Assembly: GCA_026770615.1 (NCBI GenBank)
Contig: MU631507.1
Location: forward strand, 63,367-74,057
DNA length: 10,691 nucleotides
Origin: Pavlovales sp. CCMP2436
Lineage: Eukaryota; Haptophyta; Pavlovophyceae; Pavlovales
Direction of reading: 5' to 3'
Shown: positions 1 through 9,400 of the stretch, piece by piece
Layout: each line of letters starts with the position of its first letter
Position numbering within the stretch: position 1 is the first letter of the stretch
Notes under the pieces: generated by a model
Seen by the model: only the letters and a program-made list of their open reading frames with translations
Told to the model about the DNA's origin: nothing
The model's database searches: none
Made by a program: the position numbers and the translations under genes

Positions 1-203
1 AATACTATAAATATAATCAATAATAATACTATAAATATAATCAATAATAATACTATAAATATAATCAATAATAATACTATAAATATAATCAATAACAATA
101 CTATAAATATAATTAATAACAATATTATAAATCTAATCAATAATAATATTATAAATATAATCAATAATAATACTGTAAATATAATCAATAATAATACTAT
201 AAA
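1..203. repeat. 24-bp AT-rich minisatellite, about 8.5 copies
   Basis: Units begin at 1, 25, 49, 73, 97, 121, 145, 169 and 193. Each starts AATACTATAAATATAA and differs from its neighbours by zero to a few substitutions, mostly in the central copies (97-168). The array ends abruptly at 203, where GC-rich unique sequence begins. It lies inside intron 3 of the minus-strand POLR3B gene and may extend beyond the left edge. No coding potential is evident, and copy number is likely to vary between strains. Confidence 0.95.
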
Positions 204-396
204 CCGCCTCTCACCGTCTTGTACAGGGTGCACCACTATGGACAGAAATACTATTAACTGTGGACAACCATAATGCTTTATTATTATTTTCTGATGCAAT
301 TTATACCGCCTGAAGCTCTGCGTGGGGCGAGACACCGCAGTGGAACCTATCTTCAACAAAAGTCGAAACGAAATAGTAATACGAGTAGTGACTAAC
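1..396 (-). other. POLR3B: POLR3B intron 3 (incomplete)
   Basis: This starts at the donor GTTAGT (minus strand, 396 downward), directly after the codons for DMDYYG in exon 3. Conservation in Pol III subunits predicts that the next exon should begin with something like NKRLELAG. I searched minus-strand frames to base 1 and found nothing like it, so the intron runs off the window and is longer than 396 bp. It holds the 24-bp minisatellite (1-203) and about 190 bp of unique sequence in which I see nothing else. Confidence 0.75.
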
Positions 397-2249
397 CGTA
401 GTAGTCCATGTCGTCGATCTGTGTCGGGTCGTGCTGCGCCGTGATCATTCGCCGGAGCATCTGGCACACGTACACCACCTGCAAAGGGGGGGGAGGGGTT
501 AATTGTGGTTCGTAGAACCCCTGGGTTAGAATGAATTATGGTCATAATTACCCCTCCCTTACAAATAAATGCGTAGGCCTTTATTTTTAAGGGAGGAGCA
601 GGAGGGGTGGGGGGATTTTGAATACGCCCTGTCTACAAGCCCATGATGCTTACGAGAGGGGGAGGGGGGATTACGAAAAAAATAACAAAAAACACATCCC
701 CAGGCTAGACGCATAAGTATCATGAACCGGGCGGGTGAGAGCGCCACCTTCACAGCTGCTGGAGCCAGGTCTCGGCTGCTACCGAAATTAAAATATTTCT
801 GGTTAAAACCAGTTTACAGTGAAAAGTACTATTTGGTTAATCCCTCGCCGGCGAGATTTTACCAAGAACAGAGTCCTGGCTCCAGCAGAGGGGCTGGCTA
901 GGCGAGCTGTGTGCTTGAGCGCACGTCTCATTCAAAAATATACCTTGGGCCAGAAGTTGTACTGTACCACGGGCACGTGTGCGAGCACCACGTTTGCGAG
1001 CACGTCGCGCGCTTCGTCGACGCGGGACTGGCGCATGGACTGGCCCCACGGCCTGCCGAAGCCGCGCACTTTGTGGGAGATGAACTCGAGGGCCTTGGCC
1101 TGCGCCGGGGGTGATGGCAGTCGGGGGGGGGGGGGGGGGGATGGTGTCAGAGCGAAAGCAGCTCGTGCTTGCAGTGGGTGCACGGCTGCGCGGGTCAAGC
1201 AGACCGCCAGCGCAGCGCGAGAGCGAGCGCGGGCAGCAATGGGCAGCTCTCGCCGTCTCCACCTCCCCCTCACATTCCACTACCCTGACCACCTCCAGGC
1301 TGACTGTGAGAACAGACTATGTGGGTGCAGGCAGTCAGATCACAATAGCAATAGCAATAGCAATTAGAGCCGCGCGCGCCTGTGTCGTCACGCCGAGCAT
1401 CACCGCCTCGCGCAGGCTCGACGCCATCCCGTCGATGTAGAGCGGCTCCATGCCTACGAGCTGCAGGATCTCCTGGTCGGCCTCCACGCCCATCGCGCGC
1501 AGCACGATCACGATCGGCACGTCGTCCGTCATCGTGTTGTGGCGCAGCATGATCGCACCGCCGTTGGTGACCAGGTTGGTTTTGGACTTGCGCTCGTGCG
1601 TCGAGGAGGTGACCGAGGCCATCACCTTGCCCTTGGGGTCCTTCCCGACGATGATGCGGTTCTTAGAGAGCTGCTCCTGGATGAGGATCACCTTCTCCAC
1701 GCCACGCACCACGAAGTAGCCTCCCATGTCGATTGGGCACTCGCCGACGCGCGCCAGCTCCTCGGGTGTCTTCCCGCTGAGCACGCACTTCTGCGAGCGG
1801 AGCATGATCGGCATGCGGCCGATGGTCATCCCGCGCCGGCGGACGATCTCCTTCTTCCCGCGCGTGTACTCGAGGTTGCACGTGATCGGCGCGGAGTAGG
1901 TGATGTCGCGCAGCCGGCACTCCTGCGGCTTGATCTCGGAGACGATCATCTCCTCCTCCGCCGAGGGCTTGCCCACGTTCACGTCGGAGAACTTGAGGTA
2001 GAAGGAGGGGTCGGCGTCGCACGTGACCTTCTCGTTGGCCTTGACGATGTGCTTGATCTCGACGTTGACAAAGTGGTTGAACGAGTCGATGTGCTGCTTG
2101 ACGAGCCCACGCACCTTGAGGAAGGCGGGCAGCAGCTTCCACTTCTCCTCCACGCTCGCGATTGGCCGCTCGATCGGCCCGTCGTCGAGCAGGCAGCGCT
2201 TCACCTCGGCATCGGCGCCCTCGAGCACGGCCTCGTGCGGGGAGCCCAT
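397..2249 (-). CDS. POLR3B: RNA polymerase III second-largest subunit RPC2, N-terminal part, exons 1-3 (3' end beyond window)
   Basis: This is the second-largest catalytic subunit of nuclear RNA polymerase III, which makes tRNAs, 5S rRNA and U6 RNA. Exons on the minus strand are 2249-1380 (290 codons), 1099-944 (52 codons) and 478-397 (27 codons plus one base). The start is the Met at 2249; the first ~32 residues are lineage-specific. From residue 33 the protein follows the Pol III paralogue closely: [20 protein letters not shown] (33-52), [13 protein letters not shown] (111-123), [10 protein letters not shown] (143-152), [20 protein letters not shown] (176-195), [14 protein letters not shown] (212-225) and [16 protein letters not shown] (246-261). 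Exon 2 continues with [17 protein letters not shown], and exon 3 with [20 protein letters not shown]. Residues 1-290 cover the protrusion/lobe start of the Rpb2 fold. Human POLR3B is about 1,130 residues, so roughly a third is present. Intron 1 uses a GC donor. The Pol I and Pol II paralogues fit less well. Confidence 0.95.
479..943 (-). other. POLR3B: POLR3B intron 2 with inserted inverted-repeat element
   Basis: The donor is AAG|GTATAT at 943-942 and the acceptor is TTTGCAG|GTGGTG at 480-479, both on the minus strand. The sense strand is C-rich before the acceptor (G runs on the plus strand at 485-497 and 653-669). The intron contains an element with 14-bp terminal inverted repeats at 756-888. 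The downstream exon begins with GT, the same dinucleotide as the donor. No credible coding sequence lies inside. Confidence 0.9.
756..888. mobile_element. MITE-like inverted-repeat element, copy 1
   Basis: The ends are perfect 14-bp inverted repeats: CTGCTGGAGCCAGG at 756-769 and its reverse complement at 875-888, extendable to about 18 bp with one mismatch. The 133-bp interior has no ORF of note but carries palindromes: CTGGTT-AA-AACCAG at 799-812 and CTCGCCGGCGAG at 844-855. A diverged copy in the opposite orientation lies in transporter intron 5 (about 8802-8942). Size, lack of coding sequence and terminal repeats fit a non-autonomous DNA transposon. I could not identify a target-site duplication or a superfamily. 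Confidence 0.6.
1100..1379 (-). other. POLR3B: POLR3B intron 1, GC-AG type
   Basis: The conserved protein forces the junction ...[12 protein letters not shown]..., so the exon ends CAG and the intron starts GCGCGC (1379 downward). There is no GT donor nearby that keeps the homology. The acceptor is GGCGCAG|GCCAAG at 1101-1100. CAGGC therefore stands at both ends of the intron. An 18-base G run on the plus strand (1123-1140) is a C tract on the sense strand about 20 bases before the acceptor and probably serves as its pyrimidine tract. Three to four CAATAG hexamers lie at 1341-1363, near the donor. Confidence 0.85.
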
Positions 2250-2450
2250 CCCCGCCCTGCTATCCCCGTCTGCTGCTCCCCTGCGCGCCCCGTCCGCAGT
2301 CCGAACCCACGCTCCCGTCGTTTTAAAACTCGGTCTGACGCCAGTAGGTGGCGGAGTTGGGGAGTGTCGCGTGGTGTGCGAGCACGTGCTGAGCTATTTG
2401 TGCGCGGCGACTCTGGGTGTTGAGCCGCTTGTCTGAGTCATCTTCTCGCG
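2250..2450. promoter_or_regulatory. Divergent promoter region between POLR3B and CNOT11
   Basis: Only 201 bp separate the two start codons, so both 5' UTRs and core promoters must lie here unless they reach into the genes. There are two perfect 10-bp palindromes: GTTTTAAAAC at 2320-2329, which could act as a TATA-like element in either direction, and AGCACGTGCT at 2381-2390, which contains a CACGTG E/G-box core. A TGAGTCA bZIP-type site sits at 2434-2440, about 10 bp before the CNOT11 ATG. Factor identities and transcription starts are inferred, not seen. Confidence 0.65.
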
Positions 2451-4206
<1,756 letters not shown>

Positions 4207-4575
4207 CGCGCGCCGGCTGCAGCTCTGGTCCGCCTCTGCGTGCGATGCATTCCGGAGCTCGCGCGATCGGCTGTATTTGGCGTACCACGCGCGCACACGC
4301 AGCCGAGTCCTCATACCGCAGGGCTCGGATTGCCACTGCTTCGTCAGAGGCGTCTACGTATCTACATTTCAAGTTCAGAAATCAGGGATGTTCACGCTCA
4401 AAGTTCGCGGAGCACTAGTTATATAGTGAAGTAAGCTAGCCTATGTAAGAATATAGCAAGAAATTAGTTCTGTGATTAAAAACGTGTGGTTAAAAAGCAC
4501 TGTATTGCGTATCACTAATGATAATGCAGGCTCAGTGGCACACACTTAGTGACGAGGACGCACTGAAGGCGCAGG
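4207..4575. other. Intergenic region after CNOT11, including its 3' UTR
   Basis: After the CNOT11 stop about 180 bp remain GC-rich, then composition turns AT-rich from roughly 4360 onward. No canonical AATAAA is present; GATTAAAAACG at about 4474-4484 and the neighbouring GGTTAAAAAGC are weak candidates for 3'-end signals. Short ORFs here (up to ~64 codons) show no recognisable protein features. A 51-codon frame beginning MIMQAQWHTL (near 4520) overlaps the next feature in another frame and is not supported. Confidence 0.5.
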
Positions 4576-4891
4576 ATGGGCTGCAGCGGAGATGCTGCGG
4601 CCAATGCAAAACAGGCAGCAAAGGAGAAGCAGACAGCGATGATCAAGGAGAAACAGAAACAGGAGGCAGCTAGAACGTCACGACCATTCAACCAAGGAGA
4701 CCAAGGAGGTGAAGGTGCAAGCGGTTAACGACGCAGCGGCAGATGTGGTCGTCAAGGAGAACAAGGCGCAGGCGGCAGAGGCAGCCACGGAGGCCAAGGC
4801 GCAGACGGCAGAGGTGGTCAAGGAGGCCACGGCACAGACGGCAAAGGCGAACAAGAAGGAGAAGAGGAACAGGTGGCAGAGTTATTATTAA
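4576..4891 (+). pseudogene. Lys/Ala-rich acylation-type small protein, frame-disrupted copy 1
   Basis: An ATG at 4576 opens MGCSGDAAANAKQAAKEKQT, a Met-Gly-Cys start of the kind used for N-myristoylation plus palmitoylation, followed by a Lys/Ala/Gln/Glu-rich helix-prone stretch. This frame stops at 4726-4728 after 50 codons. In an overlapping frame the same low-complexity style continues to 4891 (KETKEVKVQAVNDAAA, then KAQAAEAATEAKAQTAEVVK), ending at TAA 4889-4891. A single frameshift between about 4690 and 4710 separates the two halves; no intron with plausible splice sites fits between them. I recognise no family. It may be a decayed gene, an imprecise coding repeat, or an assembly error. 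A second copy lies directly downstream. Confidence 0.45.
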
Positions 4892-4898
4892 CGCGCGC

Positions 4899-5086
4899 GG
4901 CGGTCGTGGGCCGCGTCGTCGTGTGGCTATCAGTCAAGCACAGACACACTGTAGCAGCCATCTTCATCAAGGCTGATTGCTGCTCAGGGGGGCTGAGCGC
5001 CCCCTCCCAGTGCAGATATCATGAAAGCCACCTCCCTCAACGCCAGGGCGTTTGCGGGTGTGTTGAAGGGTCATACTAAGTAACTT
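4899..5086 (+). repeat. ~190-bp direct repeat block, copy 1
   Basis: This aligns along its length with 5703-5892 with only small indels. Shared anchors include GTGGGCCGCGTCG, CAAGGCTGATTGCT, GAGCGCCCCCTCCCA, ATCATGAAAGCCA/GTCATGAAAGCCA and GTGTGTTGAAGGGTCATACT. It sits just after the stop of the Lys/Ala-rich copy 1, and the partner sits after copy 2, so it is probably the conserved 3' flank or UTR of the duplicated unit. A G-run/C-run pair around 4986-5006 could form a hairpin. Confidence 0.85.
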
Positions 5087-5118
5087 ATACTTGAAGGGTC
5101 ATACTAAGTAACTTATAC
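5063..5118. repeat. Perfect 28-bp tandem duplication (two copies)
   Basis: The 28 bases at 5063-5090 (starting TTGAAGGGTCATACTAAG) are repeated exactly at 5091-5118. This lies at the junction between the two larger duplicated units. The start of the motif recurs once more at 5869-5892 at the end of unit 2, with AGTAACTT changed to ACTAACTT. Perfect identity suggests a recent slippage or unequal exchange. Confidence 0.95.
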
Positions 5119-5121
5119 TAA

Positions 5122-5521
5122 CTAACCAAGGAGGCCAAGGAGGTGAAGGTGCAGGCGGCTAAGTAAGGCGAAGGCGCAGGCGGCAGAGGTGGTCTTAAAG
5201 AGGACAAGGCGCAAGGGGCAGAGGCGGCTAAGCAAGGAGGCCAAGGCGCAGACGTCAAAAACGAACAAGAAGGCCAAGCCAGTGGCAGCCAAGGAGGCCA
5301 AGGAGGCCAAAGCGCAGGCGGGGCGAAGGTGCAGGCGCCGGCCCCAACCCAAACAGACAACCTCGACACCATCCTCGACATCTCGTTCGACACCAACACA
5401 CGAGCAGAAGGACAAGCTGCACGTGGGAGTCAACATTTCCGGCCACAAGGCGCAGCCGAAGACCGAGGCGACCGGCACGAAGGGTAAGGCGAGCGCAGCT
5501 GCGCCACCGCCAAAGCCTTAG
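5122..5521 (+). pseudogene. Lys/Ala-rich small protein, frame-disrupted copy 2 lacking the N-terminal part
   Basis: From about 5122 this region repeats the middle of copy 1 (AACCAAGGAGG...AAGGAGGTGAAGGTGCA) but lacks the Met-Gly-Cys start and soon meets a stop (KVQAAK then TAA). Lys/Ala-rich coding continues in shifted frames (KEAKAQTSKTNKKAKPVAAK). It also has a C-terminal part that copy 1 lacks: DNLDTILDISFDT is readable from 5356 in one frame, while another ends HVGVNISGHKAQPKTEAT followed by KGKASAAAPPPKP and TAG at 5519-5521. At least two frame changes and one stop make a translated product unlikely. The two copies look reciprocally truncated: copy 1 keeps the N-terminus and copy 2 the C-terminus. 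No family recognised. Confidence 0.45.
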
Positions 5522-5702
5522 TCAATAGACGATCCCGGGCCCAGACCGCCCAGTGTTCCCAATTGACAGCGCTTGTTCGATGAAAGCCGATGTGCGGCAC
5601 GCTGCTACAGCATGTCGTCCAGCCTGCTCGCGGGACTTGGGGACCGCATTCAGGTGCATCGCATCGCATGGGATTGCATCCCACTCATATCACTCACTGA
5701 CT
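5522..5702. other. Intergenic spacer inside duplicated unit 2
   Basis: This 181-bp unique sequence has no counterpart in unit 1, where the Lys/Ala-rich region runs straight into the 190-bp block. It contains CATCGCATCGCATGGGATTG at about 5657-5676, a short direct repeat. Short ORFs cross it but show no protein-like features. Confidence 0.5.
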
Positions 5703-5892
5703 GGCGGCGCATCGTGGGCCGCGTCGCCGTATGGCTACCAGTCGAGCACACACTGACACACACTGCAGCCATCTTCGTCAAGGCTGATTGCTACGCATGG
5801 GGGGTGAGCGCCCCCTCCCACTACAAATGTCATGAAAGCCATGCCTCCCTCAATGCCTTGGGGGTGTGTTGAAGGGTCATACTAACTAACTT
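5703..5892 (+). repeat. ~190-bp direct repeat block, copy 2
   Basis: This is the partner of 4899-5086, spaced about 805 bp from it. The order of anchors is the same and no large rearrangement is seen; differences are scattered substitutions plus short indels (for example the CACACACTGACACACACTG expansion near 5747-5766). The copies are older than the perfect 28-bp duplication at 5063-5118. Confidence 0.85.
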
Positions 5893-6085
5893 GTTAAAAA
5901 TATATGAATGAAGGGGGGTTCGGGCTGGCGGTGTTTCAAGCTCAAGTCAAGCTGATCTTAGCACTCCGACGCAGGCTCATACGCGCTACGCCGAATATAT
6001 TAGCGGCTCAGCATCCGGTTCAACAGGTGGTGTTCACCTAGCTTTTGTGCGGCTAAACTAGGTGGTCGCCTCCGCCGCCGCAGAA
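5893..6085 (+). promoter_or_regulatory. Putative promoter and 5' leader of the transporter gene
   Basis: This is the unique sequence between the duplicated unit and the first candidate ATG of the transporter. There are AT-rich cores at 5896-5907 (AAAAATATATGA) and 5994-6002 (AATATATTA). A potential hairpin has stems CACCTAG at 6035-6041 and CTAGGTG at 6058-6064, 22 bases before the ATG at 6086. The leader just before the ATG is CCGCC-rich. Promoter function is inferred from position only. Confidence 0.3.
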
Positions 6086-6159
6086 ATGTCCGCACTGCTC
6101 AAGGCATTCAAGACACTCACTCCGTTCGCTGTGATCGACGAGGTCGACTTCCTGCTCAG
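6086..6159 (+). CDS. Candidate upstream 5' exon of the transporter
   Basis: An ATG at 6086 starts 24 codons plus two bases reading MSALLKAFKTLTPFAVIDEV followed by DFLL, with strongly G/C-ending codons. It ends at CTCAG|GTGCGG, a donor type used elsewhere here (GTGCGC in CNOT11 intron 2 and transporter intron 4). Splicing to GCGCCAG|G at 6343/6344 keeps the frame and adds LHLSLQRSHLFEQLHLSLAR, then SFLLKEG, before the downstream Met at 6426. Codon use across 6344-6425 also favours coding. If correct, the transporter starts here and gains 52 residues. Alternatively this is a short upstream ORF in the leader, and translation starts at 6426. Confidence 0.42.
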
Positions 6160-6425
6160 GTGCGGCTTTAGCCTCTACCCTCGCCTCACCCAACTTGACC
6201 TGCGCGAGACATTTCAAATTTGAAACTGAAACTCGGGGCTGGTTTACGGCCCCAGCGGTGTCCCTCTCGTCATTGCGCGAGATCAGCTGCTCGCGACACG
6301 CCGCGAGAGCAGCTTACTCCTCGAGCTGACTCGGCAGCGCCAGGCTTCACCTGTCGTTGCAGCGGTCGCATCTCTTCGAGCAGCTTCACCTGTCGCTCGC
6401 TCGCTCATTCCTGCTTAAAGAAGGG

Positions 6426-9400
6426 ATGGCGCCGATGCGCAAGAACTACTCGACCCCGAACCACATGGAGCACATCGGCGACGACTCCCAGCTCTGCCCC
6501 GTGCGCAGCGAGCAGGACCTGAGTGACATGGACTCTCTCGGCATGTTCACGCGCAAGTCCTCCTTCGCGGATGTGCCCTACCTCGCCCTGCCCGGCATCA
6601 ACTCGCGCGTCTCGATGACGGGCACCGCGTCGCAGCAGTCGCTGCGCAGCGAGCTCGGCGAACATTTCCTGCAGGGGGATGTCACGCTGCTGCCGAGCTT
6701 CAGCTCCGCGCTGCTCAAGGCGACCTTTGCCGCGTTGCTGAGCACCTTCTCCTTCGGGTACGTCCACTCCCCCCCCCCTCCCAGTCGTGGCGGGGGGGAG
6801 GAGATAGCAGCAACCCTCGTGATTTGGGGGTTGGGGATTTGGGAATTGGGGATTGGGTAGGTTGAGAGGGCGAAGTGACGGACGAAGTAACGTCGAAAAT
6901 AGAGGCGCCGCAGAGGGTCGTCACCGCGCGCGTGCTCCCGCTACCACCCACCTCTAACAGCCAACCCCCTGCCCCACCCCAACACGCAAACGACACGCAG
7001 CTACAACAACGGCAACATGAACACGCAGGCGCGTGTGATGCGCGTGTCCCTCTCGATCCCCGCGCACGCTGAGGATGGGGCTCCGCTGCCCGCCAATGAT
7101 GTCATCTGGGGCTTTTGCGTGAGTGTTTTCTGCCTCGGTGCACTAGTAGCCTGCAACGCCTCGGGGAAGCTCGCGGACCGCTGGGGGCGAAAGAGCTTCT
7201 TGTTGCTGAACAACTTCTTATTCATTGCGGGCGGGCTGCTCGAGGCCCTAAGCTTCCTCCCGCCCTGCGCCTGTGCCTGCGCCATATCCGGGCAGAGTGG
7301 CCCCTCGTCTACTGTGATGGGGACCGGCGCCCCCCTCTCGCACCTAGCCGTGATTTTCGGTCCGGAGTGCGTGTGCCTCGCGCGCGTGCTCACACTCGTT
7401 GCCGGGAGGGTCATTTCGGGCATTGCTTGCGGGGGCGTGACTGTGGTAAGTAAAAAAAGATGCAGAATTCACCATTCATGTGTCACGCTATTATATTATA
7501 TATTTTTATACAGTTCACATGATTTTTTTTTTGCTGTTTTGCTTTTACTTTCTTTCATATTAGTACTGCAAGTCCTTTTTACTTTCTAACGTGCACAATT
7601 TACTTTCTTTCGGTACTTATTTATTTTCTGACATATTCTACTACTCTTTCTCACAAACTTTCTATTTCCATTTTTTTCATTTAATGTCTCTACTTATTTC
7701 ATATAGGTCGTGCCGATGTACTTGGGCGAAATATCCCCGCCGCAGCTACGAGGGACTTTGGGGACGGCTTTTCAGCTGACCATGGTAACTGTCGCCCCCC
7801 CCCCCCCTCCACACACACAACCCGCATCCCGCGACACTGGCATACCCACAAGAACTATTTCTGCGCTAGCCTGGAGGCGTTTTGGCCTCGGCCTCGCGCG
7901 GCTTTTGGGCCGTTAGTCCGGATCTGATTTTCCGGACAGGAATGAGTAGTCTTGCACACGATAATGCACACAATAATTCTGATTTGTTGTCGACAAACAA
8001 TAAACAGGTTACGGCGATTCTGATCGGGCAGGTCTTGGGGCTGGATGCCTTTCTGGGGACGGCGGAGCTCTGGCCGTGCATGCTCGGGCTGGTGCGCAAC
8101 TATGCTTTTTATACTAGTATTAAATATATTATAAGTAAATATGATATGATATATTACTACGTAAATTATGGCGATTGAATGAAAGCTGCTCAACTCTAGT
8201 TTGGCCAGCACGTGATTTTAGTCACCGTTTTTTATTGTTCTTATTTTAAGCGATGGCGGCTTAAAGTGTGTAAATATAAGATATCTATAAAAACGCCCGT
8301 CCCCGTAAAGGTCTCCTAGACTCCCAGTGGTGCAGCGACAACACGCTGTTAGCCTAGGACCATTCCCGAGCACACGGATAGCGTCATCATCCCCTCCTCG
8401 TCATCATCCCTATCGTCCGTATCTAAGAATGCCCCCCCCCCCTGTTTGCCGATTGTTCTGCTATAGGTGTGTGTGCCTGCCTTTGTGCAGCTGCTGTTGC
8501 AGTCGTGGCTCCTCGAGTCACCGCGCTGGTACGCTCTTTACAAAAAAAAAATACACTTTTTTTTCAAAAACGACGACTATTTTCTGGCGTGCCCCGCTGT
8601 GTATACGGTATTGGGTGGGCCTGGCAGGGTAAATTGCCGCGCCACCCGCAGCGGTCCGGGCGCTCGCCCGTAAGGTTACGGACCCGGCCCGTTATCTCTG
8701 GGCAGCCCCTTTTAGGGCAAGCTAGGTTTTTGAGTTTTTTCGGGCCTATTCCGTACGGCTTCCGGGGCGGCGTCTAGTGCCGGGAGGAGGCGTTGGCATT
8801 AGCTGGAGCCAGGACCCTGTTCCTTGTTAATCCCTCGCTGATGAGTGATTAATAAGTGCGATATTTCATTCCAAATAACTGTAAACTGTAAACTTCATAT
8901 TATTATTATTTTCCTAGCAACCGAGACTTGGCATCGATCAAGTCTGTGAGTGAACACCTCCGGTTGAACACTGCCAAGCCTCTAATATATATGTATACTT
9001 TATTCCGCTCGAGTCCTCTCGTCGTCGTCGTCGGTTCATAACGACGTCACTGTTGCAAGTGAATCCGCCGTTCCAGCAGATCTTCAGCTGCGCCTCTGCT
9101 TCCTGACCACCACTGAACAATTACATCTAATCACAAATTACTATACGCAGGAACGTGATGGCGGGCATGGAATAAGTGGACCGATAGCTAATAAGTGGTT
9201 TGATGCGGACAGCACTGAGTATTCTCATCGTACACGTTTTTTAATAATAATTCTTTGAATGTATTCCGGTTCGTTTCCATTTTTTAAAAATATATATATC
9301 ATAAGTACGCACTGCATCAATCAACATAGTGTTCAAAATCACGTACAGCTACGTGATGGCGGGCATGGAATAAATTACGTAATAATCAATACACTACACA

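Noticed and set aside
1..203. CRISPR-like array
   Set aside because: The 24-bp units are contiguous without unique spacers, so it is a minisatellite.
837..1292. Minus-strand 151-codon ORF across POLR3B intron 1 and exon 2
   Set aside because: It is a frame shadow with Arg/Pro/Ala-rich composition; the true frame of exon 2 matches Pol III subunit homologues.
397..2249. Assignment as RNA polymerase II (RPB2) or Pol I (RPA2) subunit
   Set aside because: The [20 protein letters not shown] start and [20 protein letters not shown] segment fit the Pol III paralogue as I know it, and the linker pattern in exons 2-3 matches it as well.
1539..2423. Plus-strand 294-codon ORF opposite POLR3B exon 1
   Set aside because: Its Leu/Val/Asp/His-rich composition is typical of the antisense of a GC-rich gene, and the other strand is a clear RNA polymerase subunit.
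5118..5478. Minus-strand Leu/Ala/Trp/Pro-rich ORFs that look like membrane segments
   Set aside because: They are the complement of Lys/Ala-rich low-complexity repeats; apparent hydrophobic segments arise from CTT/GCC codons opposite AAG/GGC.
7591..7779. 62-codon Phe/Ser/Tyr-rich ORF across intron 2
   Set aside because: It is a translated T-rich intron that reads exon 3 in the wrong frame.
8529..8673. Open continuation of exon 5 past ESPRWYAL
   Set aside because: It runs through an A-rich/T-rich stretch with no family similarity, while splicing at GTACGC to 9439 restores the expected loop sequence and phase.
8632..8730. Frame reading AAVRALARKV, resembling a transporter central-loop helix
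   Set aside because: It lies in the multi-hairpin GC island, has no acceptor in the right phase, and the helix is already supplied by exons 6 and 7.
8916..8946. Candidate transporter exon between a CCTAG acceptor and a GTGAGT donor, reading RDLASIKS
   Set aside because: The sequence is the right end of the MITE-like copy (it matches the reverse complement of 756-780), and including it breaks the phase between exons 5 and 6.
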